DNA from: Lumbricus terrestris
Taxonomy: Eukaryota > Annelida > Clitellata > Crassiclitellata > Lumbricidae
NCBI GenBank assembly: GCA_949752735.1
Contig: OX457042.1
Coordinates: forward strand, 35,663,289 to 35,727,288
Reading direction: 5' to 3'
Length of the DNA stretch: 64,000 bases
Below the pieces are notes generated by a model, which was not told the DNA's origin, ran no database searches, and saw only the letters and a list, made by a program, of their open reading frames with translations. Of this stretch, positions 1-10,800 are shown piece by piece (the first letter of the stretch is position 1; each line of letters begins with the position of its first letter). The position numbers and the translations under genes were made by a program.

Positions 1-342
1 GGCTAAGTGCAGCCTATTGCGACCGGATCTTAGGCCTGATCAGTAATTAAGTGGTTTTGAATTGACCACAATTTGTAGCCTACCCGTTGATATTGTTCAA
101 CAGTAGGGCTTTAAGCGTGACATCTTCAGCACCTGCTGTTGACAGATTATCTTTCTTTTAACTCAGCTCAGATAGCCTGTTGGTGTAGACAGATACAGTG
201 TCAGAGGTGTTCCCTGGACTAGTCGGTATACGTAGCAGACAACAAACAGATCGAGACAGTCAGCCACCTGAGCTCCAGGCTCCACGGTCCACCCCACCAC
301 GAGTATCAGGTTGCAGAGTGCGGACTGTGGGTATTCTGTTTT

Positions 343-505
343 CAGTGGCGTAGGCAAGGGGGGTTTCGGGGGTTAAACCCCCCCCCATTGGCTCCGGGAA
401 AAAGTTTGTTTAAGGTTATTTTTCCGGTTAAGTAAGAAAAAATAGCAAAAAACAGGGTTTCCGGCCATAAACCCCCCCCATGAAAAATTCCTGGCTACTC
501 CACTG
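343..505. mobile_element. hAT-type MITE, 163 bp, intact ends and TSD
   Basis: The element begins CAGTGGCGTAG and ends CTACTCCACTG, which are imperfect inverted termini. It is flanked on both sides by the 8-bp direct repeat tctgtttt (335-342 and 506-513). CAG...CTG ends with an 8-bp duplication are typical of the hAT superfamily. It has no coding capacity and contains runs of G and C next to the ends. A longer relative lies at 28288-28539. Confidence 0.85.
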
Positions 506-1346
506 TCTGTTTTACACAGTAGCTCCAGTGTTCGGCTGGTATTTTGACCCTGAGCATGGAGTTAATTTCGGAGTCCACGCCCTGAGTGACCCAATGCCCA
601 CATCGGTAGTAGTGGACAGCTGTTTACTGTCATTGCTGTGCTGTCAGTGTCTTTTAGACCCCAGTATAGCCTATATACTTCGTTTATTCAAGTCATATAT
701 AGAGTTTTATAGACTCTACCTTCATAATATTATGCATGGTTTATAGGGTCACAGCTGGAGTTTGCAAATCGGTATTATTATTTATTTTGTATAATTTCAA
801 GAGTCTAAATGATTTCAACCGACAGGTATGAACCGAATTGGAAATCGGCATAAGGGCCCTAACAGCATGTACATGTAGGCCTAGCCGCCTAGCGGACTAG
901 AACGTCTAGAATCTGTAACTCTGCTCAAGGTTTGGTTTGTTTTCTATCTAATCTTGAATCATAGGCCCCATAGTGATGGAGAAATCCTCAACTCTGCGAA
1001 AAAGCTTAATTGTATATCTGGTGATGACCTCGGTGAAAGCCTTTGCAACGAGCAACGAGCAGTTTTCTTATTTTGTCAAAATGCTTCAAGACGAGACAGG
1101 AAGAACAGGCCATGGCATAATTTAGTAGGCTATAGCAGTTAATGTAGCCTACCAAGTAGACTAAGCCTATACTCGACAAAGGTACGTGTTGAAAATTAGT
1201 TTTCAACTGTGGAAATTATGCTAAGGATTACATGTATTTGGTGCTTATGGCCACAAACTGCAGTGCTGAATGTTCGTTTTCCAAGATGAAAATAATTGAG
1301 AACAGGTTTTGAACAAGCATGACACATGTGAGACGTTGCAATACAG
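506..1346. other. Non-coding stretch, nothing recognised
   Basis: No conserved peptide, splice-linked exon or clear repeat was seen on either strand. Short open frames here have no recognisable content. Confidence 0.5.
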
Positions 1347-1785
1347 TAATTGTAATTTTTTTTGTAATTGTAATTGTAATCGTACATTTATATAGCGCAA
1401 CTTCAAGAGAACTCCTCAGAGGCGCTCCCTACCTGACACCAAACCACAATCAAAGAGAATGGTTTTCAAACGCTTGCGGAAAAGGGGCAAAGAAAGACAA
1501 AGAAGTTCATTACGGAGACTAATAGGTAACTTATTCCAGAAAGACGGACCAACCACAGCAAAGCTTCTGTGCAACACTGTGGAAGATCGAACCAGCTAGG
1601 TCACCATGCGTAGCAGAGTGAAGGAATCTATGGCCTGGGATAGACAGCACAGGTACACAGAGTTCCATAAGATAGATTGGAGCTTGGCCTGCAAGGCAAT
1701 TACGCATGAACATTAAAATCTTAAACTCAATACGTTTTTGCAGTGTTGAGCAAGGAGTGACATTCCATGCCAAATTACTCAAGTT
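1347..1785 (-). mobile_element. Degraded 3' end of an L2/CR1-like LINE
   Basis: Read on the minus strand, the 1531-1782 frame contains a stretch (QKRIEFKI...APIYLMEL...HRFLHSA) that matches in order the C-terminus of the better preserved LINE at 40808-41860 (RQRIEFRI...APQYLQEL...HRLLRSA). The frame is broken before the stop. Downstream comes the shared LINE/SINE tail (agaggcgct at about 1421, tatagcgc at 1391). The element ends in a GTAATT-type microsatellite at 1347-1383, as expected of a target-primed non-LTR insertion. It is inactive. Confidence 0.75.
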
Positions 1786-2219
1786 TTATCAGTTAATTAA
1801 TTATTTTGCCAATAGAGAAGCGTGCAAATTCCTTCTACTCATATTTAGACATAACTGAAGGCCTAACCGTGCTATTTAACTATAGCTAGGCCTATCTGTT
1901 TTATTTTGGAGGTCTCGTCATTGTTTTTACTTTCTTTCTTTGTTTACCTGTATCAGTGCCTAATTATAAACTAGATTGGATGAGAAGCTGCTTAACGTTT
2001 ATCCTTTAACTTTGCATTTGAAAAATTATTTAGACACTTTATCAGCAAATGATCTCTTCAATTTGTCTTCATTTATGTAGCCTATTTAAAAAATTTATTG
2101 ACCATAAGTCAACAATTTAAAATTTGTTTTTGCACTGATTGTCTGTAACATATGTTATGACCGTATACGTATGGGGTTTGTTCCTGTCCGATAATGTGCA
2201 CAAAAAAGCAACATACCGG
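1786..2219. other. Non-coding, AT-rich, nothing recognised
   Basis: No supported exon or repeat boundary is visible here. Confidence 0.5.
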
Positions 2220-2292
2220 TATCCGTTGCAGCAAAGGGCCCCCACCATAGCGGGCGCCCATGGGCCTCCACCACCCTAAATCCGGCCCTGGC
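2220..2292 (-). mobile_element. Solo end of a DNA transposon (CAGGGCCGGATTTAGG type)
   Basis: On the minus strand the segment starts CAGGGCCGGATTTAGG and continues into GC-rich sequence. That is the usual look of a hAT-type terminus. I found no matching opposite end or target duplication nearby, so it is either truncated or its partner is too diverged to see. Confidence 0.45.
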
Positions 2293-2645
2293 TGTTAGTG
2301 CTGTGGCAGTCAACGATCTACCAGCCCAGTTCAGCGCAGATCAGATGGATGCCTATCCAGACTGGCCACTGAGGAGACTGTTGCCCACAGCCAAGGCAGT
2401 TAACCTGCAAACGGTGTGGCCAGTGAACGCTCTATCGAATGACCAGTTCAGTTTGGTGCAGTTGCGGATGCTATCCCAACTGAATGTGGTAGTCAAGGCA
2501 GCAGCGAGCATTGTTGCCGAAAATACCGTGGGACGCATTTGATACCAATTTCCCAGTAGACGCCAAGAGCAGCGGGCACTCTTCGTGTGGCCTCCTTTCA
2601 CGATCATGATTTTCGCAGCGTATCGAGACCTGGAATTCTACGAAT
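2293..2645. other. GC-rich island with overlapping short ORFs, unknown
   Basis: This stretch is clearly richer in GC than its surroundings. It keeps a 79-codon frame open on plus (2303-2542) and an 84-codon frame on minus (2353-2607). Neither peptide is recognised. It directly abuts a transposon end at 2292, so it may be flanking or internal transposon DNA, or a fragment of an exon captured by one. No splice-linked partner exon was found. Confidence 0.3.
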
Positions 2646-2659
2646 CCCAGAAATCAGCT

Positions 2660-2815
2660 TTGAGGTAGGCCCTGTGTGCATGTAGGTGCCATAAGCCGCT
2701 TGTAAACCTACGGAAGGCTGAGCACCAATAAGATTATGGTATAGGAATGTAGGGTGTAAATCTATGGAAGGCTGAATGCCAGTAATAATGTAGGGTGCAC
2801 AATGCACATTAATTG
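2660..2815. repeat. Diverged tandem duplication of about 55-60 bp
   Basis: The sequence 'gtaaacctacggaaggctga' is followed about 60 bp later by 'gtaaatctatggaaggctga', each with similar 'gtagggtg' context downstream. It is non-coding. Confidence 0.5.
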
Positions 2816-3067
2816 CAATCAATGAGAATTTCCACCCTGTCAAACTGATGCATCCAACAATCAGATTTGTGGAGTTGCTGATTTATGTCGCAAGGGATTC
2901 AGGGTCTATTAATAGCCATACAGGACTCCAAATGATTGATACGAGTATACCAGTAATTCGTAAACAAATCAATGACAGGACAAGTCAGTACTCAAAGATA
3001 GACGTAGCATCTCTACCTCTCTGTCTCTGCTACGCAGAGGGAGAGAATGATAGATAGGACAGAGACT

Positions 3068-3085
3068 CTCTCACTGTCTCTGTCA

Positions 3086-3123
<38 letters not shown>
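3068..3123. repeat. Compound microsatellite (TC)n-(AC)n
   Basis: A run of tctctc passes into acacac and ends at about 3123. Confidence 0.9.
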
Positions 3124-3124
<1 letters not shown>

Positions 3125-3834
3125 CATTCCCCTCTCTATTCAAGTCAGAGTGCAGCCTGGAAGACTTCCAAAATGCCTGTCTTTCGACACATGCTGCATT
3201 AAACGTATGTGGATTAAAACTTTGAGGATCCTAGAGGGCCCACAGCAGGTGAGCAGCACAGAATCCAACTACAAATGGTTTGGCTTGCAAAACAGCTTTA
3301 ATACAATCATCAAAGCTGGAATGACACTTCACAGTCTTACTGAAACTACAACAGGCTTGATGCACTTAATTTCTTGATGAATCTGCTATTAATTTCTTGT
3401 CAAATGTGTTTGCATATGTATGTTATCTGTCTTACTTATGTATAATTCTCTACCTCTGCCTGCAGCAGAGATGGACAAATATAAAGTTGACAGCTGAAAA
3501 TCCCAATCTCCTGTCAAGCAGATGCTTATTTTATTGCTAAACAATAAATTACTACTAAATATTGTGTATCTATGCAAATTAACACATCAAACAGATAAGT
3601 AAGTATTTAGACTAATCAATGCATTTAGAAAAATTAGTAATTCAGCATCTGGTGAACTGTCAGATTAACTTTGGAAATGTAAATTCATTAAAACGGAAAT
3701 GTTATTTTAAATTCTACCGCAAAAGTCTGTACATGCATGCATAAAATGAATGAACAAAGCATTCAATCATTTCTAGTTTTTTTTATCAAAGCACTTCAGT
3801 CGTGTTTTTACAGTTGTATTAAAGTAGTGCAACA
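3124..3834. other. Non-coding stretch, nothing recognised
   Basis: No conserved peptide or clear repeat was seen. Confidence 0.5.
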
Positions 3835-3914
3835 CCATTATCTTAATCAATTAACCATTATCTTAATCAATTAACCATTATCTTAATCAATTAACCATTA
3901 TCTTAATCAATTAA
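3835..3914. repeat. 20-bp tandem repeat, four copies
   Basis: The unit ccattatcttaatcaattaa is repeated four times without visible divergence, apart from the last base or two of the final copy. Confidence 0.95.
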
Positions 3915-4890
3915 TCACTCATCATTTTAAATAAATTTGTTGTAAAGAGGTGACTGTAATAACAGACTTTGATCCCTTATAAGTTTGCCTTTTGCATTTC
4001 CATAACATATTTGGAGCACACAGCATTATGTAGTGTTTCATTGTAAAAATAACTGAAATGAGATAGAACAATTAGGGACAATTTCAAAAGAGATGCACAC
4101 ATCCCTTAACCAAACTATTCACATTCACAAGCACCCAGGCAATGAAGAGGCTGGCACTACAGCAAAATGCATGACACTTCAGCTAAAACATGATGCAAGA
4201 CACAACCAAAAAAAGTCAGACCACACAAACCCATAAAAGTGAAGCATCTTAACTAAGAGTTATCCTAGCAAACGCTCAACAACCCACCAGTAGATGCCCT
4301 CCACACATCACCAAATTTTTTCACCCCACCACAAAATGCCCTCCGCCCATCACCAAATTTATTCGCCCATCTAGTATGATATGAAAATGACAGATACATC
4401 TACTCTGACCGACAGTACGAGATATAGCAGCAACACTCGGCGAAAGTACTAAGCAGCTTTAGTGATTTCAGACAAAATCGTTTTCGTAAACTTGATAAGC
4501 TGAAAAGCGTTTCAGACGAAGACTGACCATCATCCACTTTCACTAACGTAAATAAGACAATCCCAGACTTTATCAGTATCTAAATAATCGTCCACGCCAA
4601 CGTAGCAAGCAGTTTACACTTAGCGCTTATTTACAAAACTTCCAACGACTGTGGACTATCTTAAGAATAGTGTAATCAAACAGGTAAAATGCGGTCTGGC
4701 ATCTCTTGCATCGAAACCACGACAACGTGCAATCTGCTGAAAAAACGACGTGGCATTGGAAAATGTAAACAGAAATAAAAGTTCGCTTTACAGCCGCTGG
4801 CCATGTGACTAAACCAGATTTAGACGGGCGACACGGCAGTAGCAGCAGGCAGTTGACTCCAAAGAAGGTTGAAGATGGCGGATTGGGATC
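3915..4890 (-). other. Downstream flank / 3' UTR of alpha-SNAP
   Basis: This stretch lies directly 3' of the alpha-SNAP stop codon on the minus strand. The minus-strand hexamer AATAAA at 4358-4363 is a possible polyadenylation signal, about 530 nt after the stop. Nothing else is recognised. Confidence 0.35.
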
Positions 4891-7800
4891 CTATCGCAAG
4901 TCGGATTCACCTTCGATCTGCTTTTTTATTCTCAGAAGCATGGTGGTGTACCACTGGTCAAGACGAGAGATGCTGTCATATTCGCGAATTGCATCGGTAA
5001 ACCCATCAACATTCTGTTCCTCACAGGCCGTCAACAGCGTCTAAAAGCATAGAATTACATCGTCATTATAATTTTACCAGCCTAATCTGTGCTAAGCAGC
5101 TCAAAGTCTCCACGCTGACAACATTCCCATTATGCAGCATTTGCACTTGTAACAGTGCCCCTTCAAGATTTCTACTCAGAGGCGCTCCCGACTACAGTGC
5201 GTACACTGAATCGGAGTTTCACGCCAAAGCGCTGAGCATTTGCAAGTGAAGGTACCTACCCAAGGTACCTACAAGGCAGCTTGAGGTGGATTCGAACCTG
5301 CAACCCTCTAGCAGCAAGGCAACGAACATACCCACTACACCACAAGATGGCACAAGCATGGTCACCTTTTCTAACAGTAACGGTAATTACAAATTTATAT
5401 AGTGCCACCTCAAGAGAAACTCAACGGGGAATAGTGGTGGGTCAATGTGCTAAATGTACCATGTGCCTAACACAGATGGTTCACGTCTCTACCTGAATGC
5501 ACAGAAATTACTGTGTTCTTACATAATTCGAAATATGGCAGCATATCACTAAATGGATCGTAGACCATGCCCTTTATGCAACTAATATAAAGAATAGAAA
5601 GTAAGTAATTTTCTTGTTTCAAAGTAGTTCTATTACATGATGATAAGGTATTAACACTGCACCCGTTCATTTTTAAATTTTAAGGTCGTTTTCAGCGGAT
5701 ATTCTCTGGGCAAACGGGTAAAAGATTAAACATCAGCACTAAGCCAACTTCCTATATAAGCATTTGTCTATTGCCAACCAGACTGAACAGTGGTCACTGT
5801 TTCTTGAGTGGGGCCATTTTGTACTGCCAGAACATCCACAACTCATGTGACAGCAGATGAATACTACGTGGGACTCTGCCTCATTCAAGATTTTGGACCA
5901 TCAGATTATGTGCATCATGAAAACTGGAACATTTTATTCAAATTTAGAAAGTTATTCATTACATGACAGTCTTGCACAACATGGTTCTTACTGTGACTCT
6001 CATAGTTATGCTAATGAGAGTCCACTTATGCTAATGAGAGTCCACTTATGCTAATGAGAGTCCACTTGTGTTCATTTAATTCCCATTGTCCTAAAAATAG
6101 TTCATGTAAATAAGGACAAGTTGATCAGACTTTACCTTAACAAGTTTGCATTCTCTGGAGTCCGAGAAGACTGGAAACATGTCTTCGTACTTGGCCAGCG
6201 AGTTGGTGGCGTCCGTCGTGTCTTGGCACATGCGGCACAGGGTAGCACGAAAGAAGTGGTCCTTAGCACCATAGCGCAACAGCTGATTATCCATTGATGA
6301 TGTAGCCACCTGTACAACGTCATCATCATCACTCGTTACTGTAGCTGTTTCTGCATGTCAAATAAGGTACTCTAACATCACTAATCAATACTTGCAATTT
6401 AACTAAACGTGTTGTTGAGTATATTTCTTCCTTTGTTGGCACATGAAACCAGCTATTTCAGGCACATATTACCTATGAAGAGCAGTTCCTTGAGCTAATC
6501 CCAAAATGGCAGCCATTGGTATACATCAGTGGTGCACAACCTTTTTCAGGCAAGGGCCACTAATCGATTTCTTAAACCCTTCGGGGGCCAAACAAGTGTG
6601 ACAACTCAGACTATGTAATTGTAAGATGAATGCACGTCAAATTTATTAAGAGACGTGTGCAGTAAAACACAAGTAAAAGTAATATAGAAAGGGGACTTAT
6701 AGCACTTCTATGTTGCCACAAAATAAGTTTTTCAGTGACCACTGCGCATGTCAGTGTGATGGTTGCGGCTGCATTTCTGCAACTAGCTTAGAGATGTCAG
6801 GTAACTCAGGTTGAATGTTTGTAGTTGACAGAAGCAGCATTTCTTCAAGATGGTCGTCAGATAGTTGATTCAGTGTGCTACTTTTGTTCAGCTTCATCAG
6901 TGAAAATGTCTGTTCATAGCGATAGGCTTTAGTGCTTCCAAACATTCTTGCGTGAACAAGAGAATTATTGTCCTTCAGATTAGCAAATGTTGCAGGAAGA
7001 GACTTGTAAAAGTCAAGCAAAGTTTTGTCTCTGTAAGCAGCATGCATTGCATCTGCACAGCGGCGCCAGGATTTCAGTTTTGGGGGTTGAAGTCCGGAGG
7101 AAATTTTCCATTTTTCATCCGCCAAAATTTCTGATGATCTTTTTTTAGTCGTCCGATCGAAAATCGTGAAAATGTTATGTAAAAACCCAGGACGCCTTTT
7201 TAGGAGGGCTTGGCCTATGGTAGGGGGGCTTAGCCCCCCAAACCCCTCCCCTAGCGCCGCCACTGCATCTGCAGATGACTGGAGATCAATAACTTGTAAT
7301 CTGGTAATATTATTAATCACTCAGCCAATACAACGGAAAGATGCAGCAAAAGACAAGAAAGATGGCGGCAACGGTTGTGTGTACCTATTCTTAGGCTGTG
7401 TGCTTCTGCCTGAAATTAGAGGTGTGCGCCACTGTAGACTTAATGTTAATTTCGGCTCTTAAATAGTTGCCTTTCCTGTTGGTCATCGCGGGCCACATGA
7501 CAACCCGTCGCGGGCCGGATGTGGCCCGCGGGCTGGACGTTGTGCCCCACTGGTATACATCAAGGCCGTAGCTAGGGGGTGTTTTGGGTGTTTGAACACC
7601 CCCGAAATGGAAAATGTGAAAAATAATAGAATGTATTTACGAGCACATGATGTAAAATCATGAAATGAAACGACGAAAACACTCCCCGAAATGGAAAAAT
7701 GTTATAAAAAAAACCCGAAATCAAATCCTGGCTACGGCCTTGGTATACATGAACTGTGAAGTGATAGCGTCTTAGTCTTGGCAATCTTTCCCTTGCAATG

Positions 7801-10800
7801 CTTTCTTCCCAATAACAGTGCTCAATACAACACAAACCAATACAACTGTATTGATACACAGAAGTGCACAAACGAACATAACATCAATGGTGCTGCACAA
7901 GTGTGCATAAAGGATTGTGCTCAAGGCTCCTGCACAGTGCCCTCCTCAGTTACAGGCTGAATGATCAGTGTAATCATTTCAAACTTGAGTTCACAAAAGG
8001 CACAAGCAAGCAGTGCATTTCAAAAACCTTCTATGCAAAAGGAGATTTGAACCCAAGATTTCCCATTTCACAGTCCAGCAATATTAACCTCAAGACTATC
8101 ACAAACAGCATTTGCTTACTCATTCTGTTAATAAACAAGGATAGTAGTTTTCTGATGTGGCCCAAGTTGAAGCAACAGGCTACAGTGCAGTACGTAGTCA
8201 AAAAAAGAAACTGTACAGCACAACCTTAAGTCAAATATTTGAAACGAAACTGTCGGCATACCTGTTCATAGATGGTGATTGCTTTTTCGTACTGTTCGAG
8301 AAGAGCAGAATACTGGGCAACTTTCAAAAGGTACTTATTTGCTGAACTAGTAAAACAGAAAAGTAACAATTTACAAACCACATATAATCCAGAAAGTCTA
8401 TTTAAACCAACAGTACCCGGTAATGAAGAGTATTTTCAATGTAATGCAAAACTTACTGAAATTGTCTGCAAAATTTACTATTGCTTTAAGCGACTACTAC
8501 CAGTAATTGATTCATTGCATCTTACACTGAACCGTGCTACAGATGTCTTTCAATTGAACAGATTACGTCTCTCCAGCAGCAGTCATCCATTACAATAATA
8601 ATAACAATAATGACAACTTCTTTATATGGTGATATGGCACAGTCATAAAGATACAAGGGCCACCGTGCCACTCTTTGTAAGGCATTCTTCCTTTTTCCAG
8701 TTTCCTTGTTCAGACCTAGAAATTGAGTAACTTCTTCATACTGGGTTATTTCAAAAATGTCATGGGTTGACGGCCTTAAACACAAGTGTCTTTTTAAAAA
8801 AAACAGCAGTTTGCGTATTTGAGCACCTTCACAACCAAATTTTTAATAGAGAAGAACCCAGAATGCCTTGCTTTGTCTGATCCGATATGCCTCACCTGTT
8901 GGATTCCTCTCCCTTGTAGTAATCTGCCGCCTGTTCGTAATGCTTGATGGCCTACAAATGCCAAAAACATTCTCATCATTCTGCAGTCATCTGGCAGCAT
9001 GCTAAGGTCGTAATACAATCGCTGGATCAAGATGCACAATGGCCTGCACCTAATGACAATGGAGTCCATGTCATGTCAGTGCAAACTTGTCTTGTACCAC
9101 ACATTCAGATTCACCGACTGATTGTGCAATAAATTTAATTAGATTTAAAAAATAAATAAATGATAACAATATGCAACATCTTCAGCACCATTATCATCAG
9201 TATCAATCATGAGTCCTTTGCATTGTCTCATCAATGCACTGTAACTGATGCCCTATACTTTTTACATACTATAATCACAGACCACAATACCAATGTCTGT
9301 TTACATGACTGCCTGCTCTGTCAAGGCATTATCTGAAAGTGAAAATTAACCATGAATTAATATAAAAGCGAATGCGAATCAAAGATAAGAAAATAATAAT
9401 AATATACTAGCTTTCTTCGGCTAACCTTATCCATGTCAACTGTCTCCGTCTCGTAGATTTCCGCAATGGAAACGTGGTGCTTGGCCGCGATGGTAAATCG
9501 ACCCTAAGAGACAAAATAACGAGTTGTCAAGTGACAGTCTGCTGAAAATTTAAATCTACACATCACCTCTTCACAAGTAATCTCTTATGGAAATTTAAAG
9601 CATTTTTTCACCCAAGAATTTCCCTCATGTATCATGAGATTACCAAATGTTGGCTTGCCTAAGTTCCTAGAGGCTGCAGAGAAAATATAATCTGTATAAT
9701 CTGTGATCTATGATTACCAAACAGTTCACTCAGAATACTACAATTATACCCTCAATTTCTGAAATCTTATTATTTGTTATAATCATTAACTTGCAGTCGT
9801 AAATAAAACCAAAAGATATCATCAAGTTTTGATGGTTTGAATTCACAGTTTACGTGAAGGCAGTGCAATGAATGGCTAGCAGTACTGGTCAACTGGACAG
9901 TCCAATGCCTCCTTCTTTCCCTGGTATTCTAGTAACACAAATTGAACCTCCATATCATATTCCTGAGCAGCCTCTTTAACACAACATAGTACTCACGAAT
10001 AAGTTGGTGCCCGCACCCTGCATTAAATGGCGTATTAGAAATTTCAAAGATAAGATTCAACAAAAGTGCATCACTGCAAAAATGTACCCAGTGGAGATGA
10101 TGGTCCGTATATGGTGAGAAATTACTTCCCTTACCCACCAAAATCTACCACTAGCACGAAGCAAGTGTAACCTAAACACTTCTGTGGCTTCACAACCAAA
10201 GAAATGACTAATGATGACTTAACAAATAAGTAAAACATTTGTCAATTACCATATCTGTGTAAATCTCGATAGCTTTTAGCAAGCAGTTAACAGCCTCTGA
10301 AAACAAAACCCAATCGATAAGCAACACAAAACATATTGCAACTCTACCTAAGTTAGCAGCTGTACCATGAACGACATCATAAAAGTCACTATCATGCACA
10401 AAAGCCATATTAAATTTCATAATCATGTCCTGAGCCACATTATTTCGAAATTCACATTTCACGTTACCCGTATAACAAAACACGTTTTAAGGAGCACAGA
10501 ATTATAAAATCTACACGCTCCAGTCTACACATTGTGAAGAAAAATCAGTCAACCCACATAGGACCAATGCTCCATCACCTGGCCAATTAGAAACATTATC
10601 TGTCAATCAGGAACCTATAGCTATAATCAACAGAGAATCAAGATTATTAAGAGGCAATGGTATTGTCAATTATTATTACACTCTATTTTCCTCACTGCTT
10701 TTTAGCTCATTTAGGCCTTACTTTAAGCTACATTCTGGCCTGCTGCAAGACCAAAACATTGGACATTCAGTTATAAGAGCCTTCTTATTCAAGCACACTC

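Larger units (their letters stand above)
6527..7552 (-). mobile_element. hAT transposon remnant with 8-bp TSD, hosting a nested MITE
   Basis: Termini are CAGTGGTGCACAACCTT at 6527 and, inverted, CAGTGGGGCACAACGTC at 7552. The 8-bp target duplication gtatacat lies at 6519-6526 and 7553-7560. The right subterminal region is the GC-rich 'gcgggccggatgtggcccg' kind often seen in hAT elements. A C-terminal transposase fragment is encoded on minus (6751-7320). The element is internally deleted, interrupted by another element at 7058-7265, and sits in alpha-SNAP intron 7. It cannot be autonomous. Confidence 0.9.

Noticed and set aside
480..746. 88-codon plus-strand frame
   Set aside because: Its start lies inside the MITE at 343-505, and the peptide has no recognisable features or splice context.
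3835..3914. Regularly spaced repeats as a CRISPR array
   Set aside because: The 20-bp units are directly adjacent with no spacers, in animal DNA; this is an ordinary tandem repeat.
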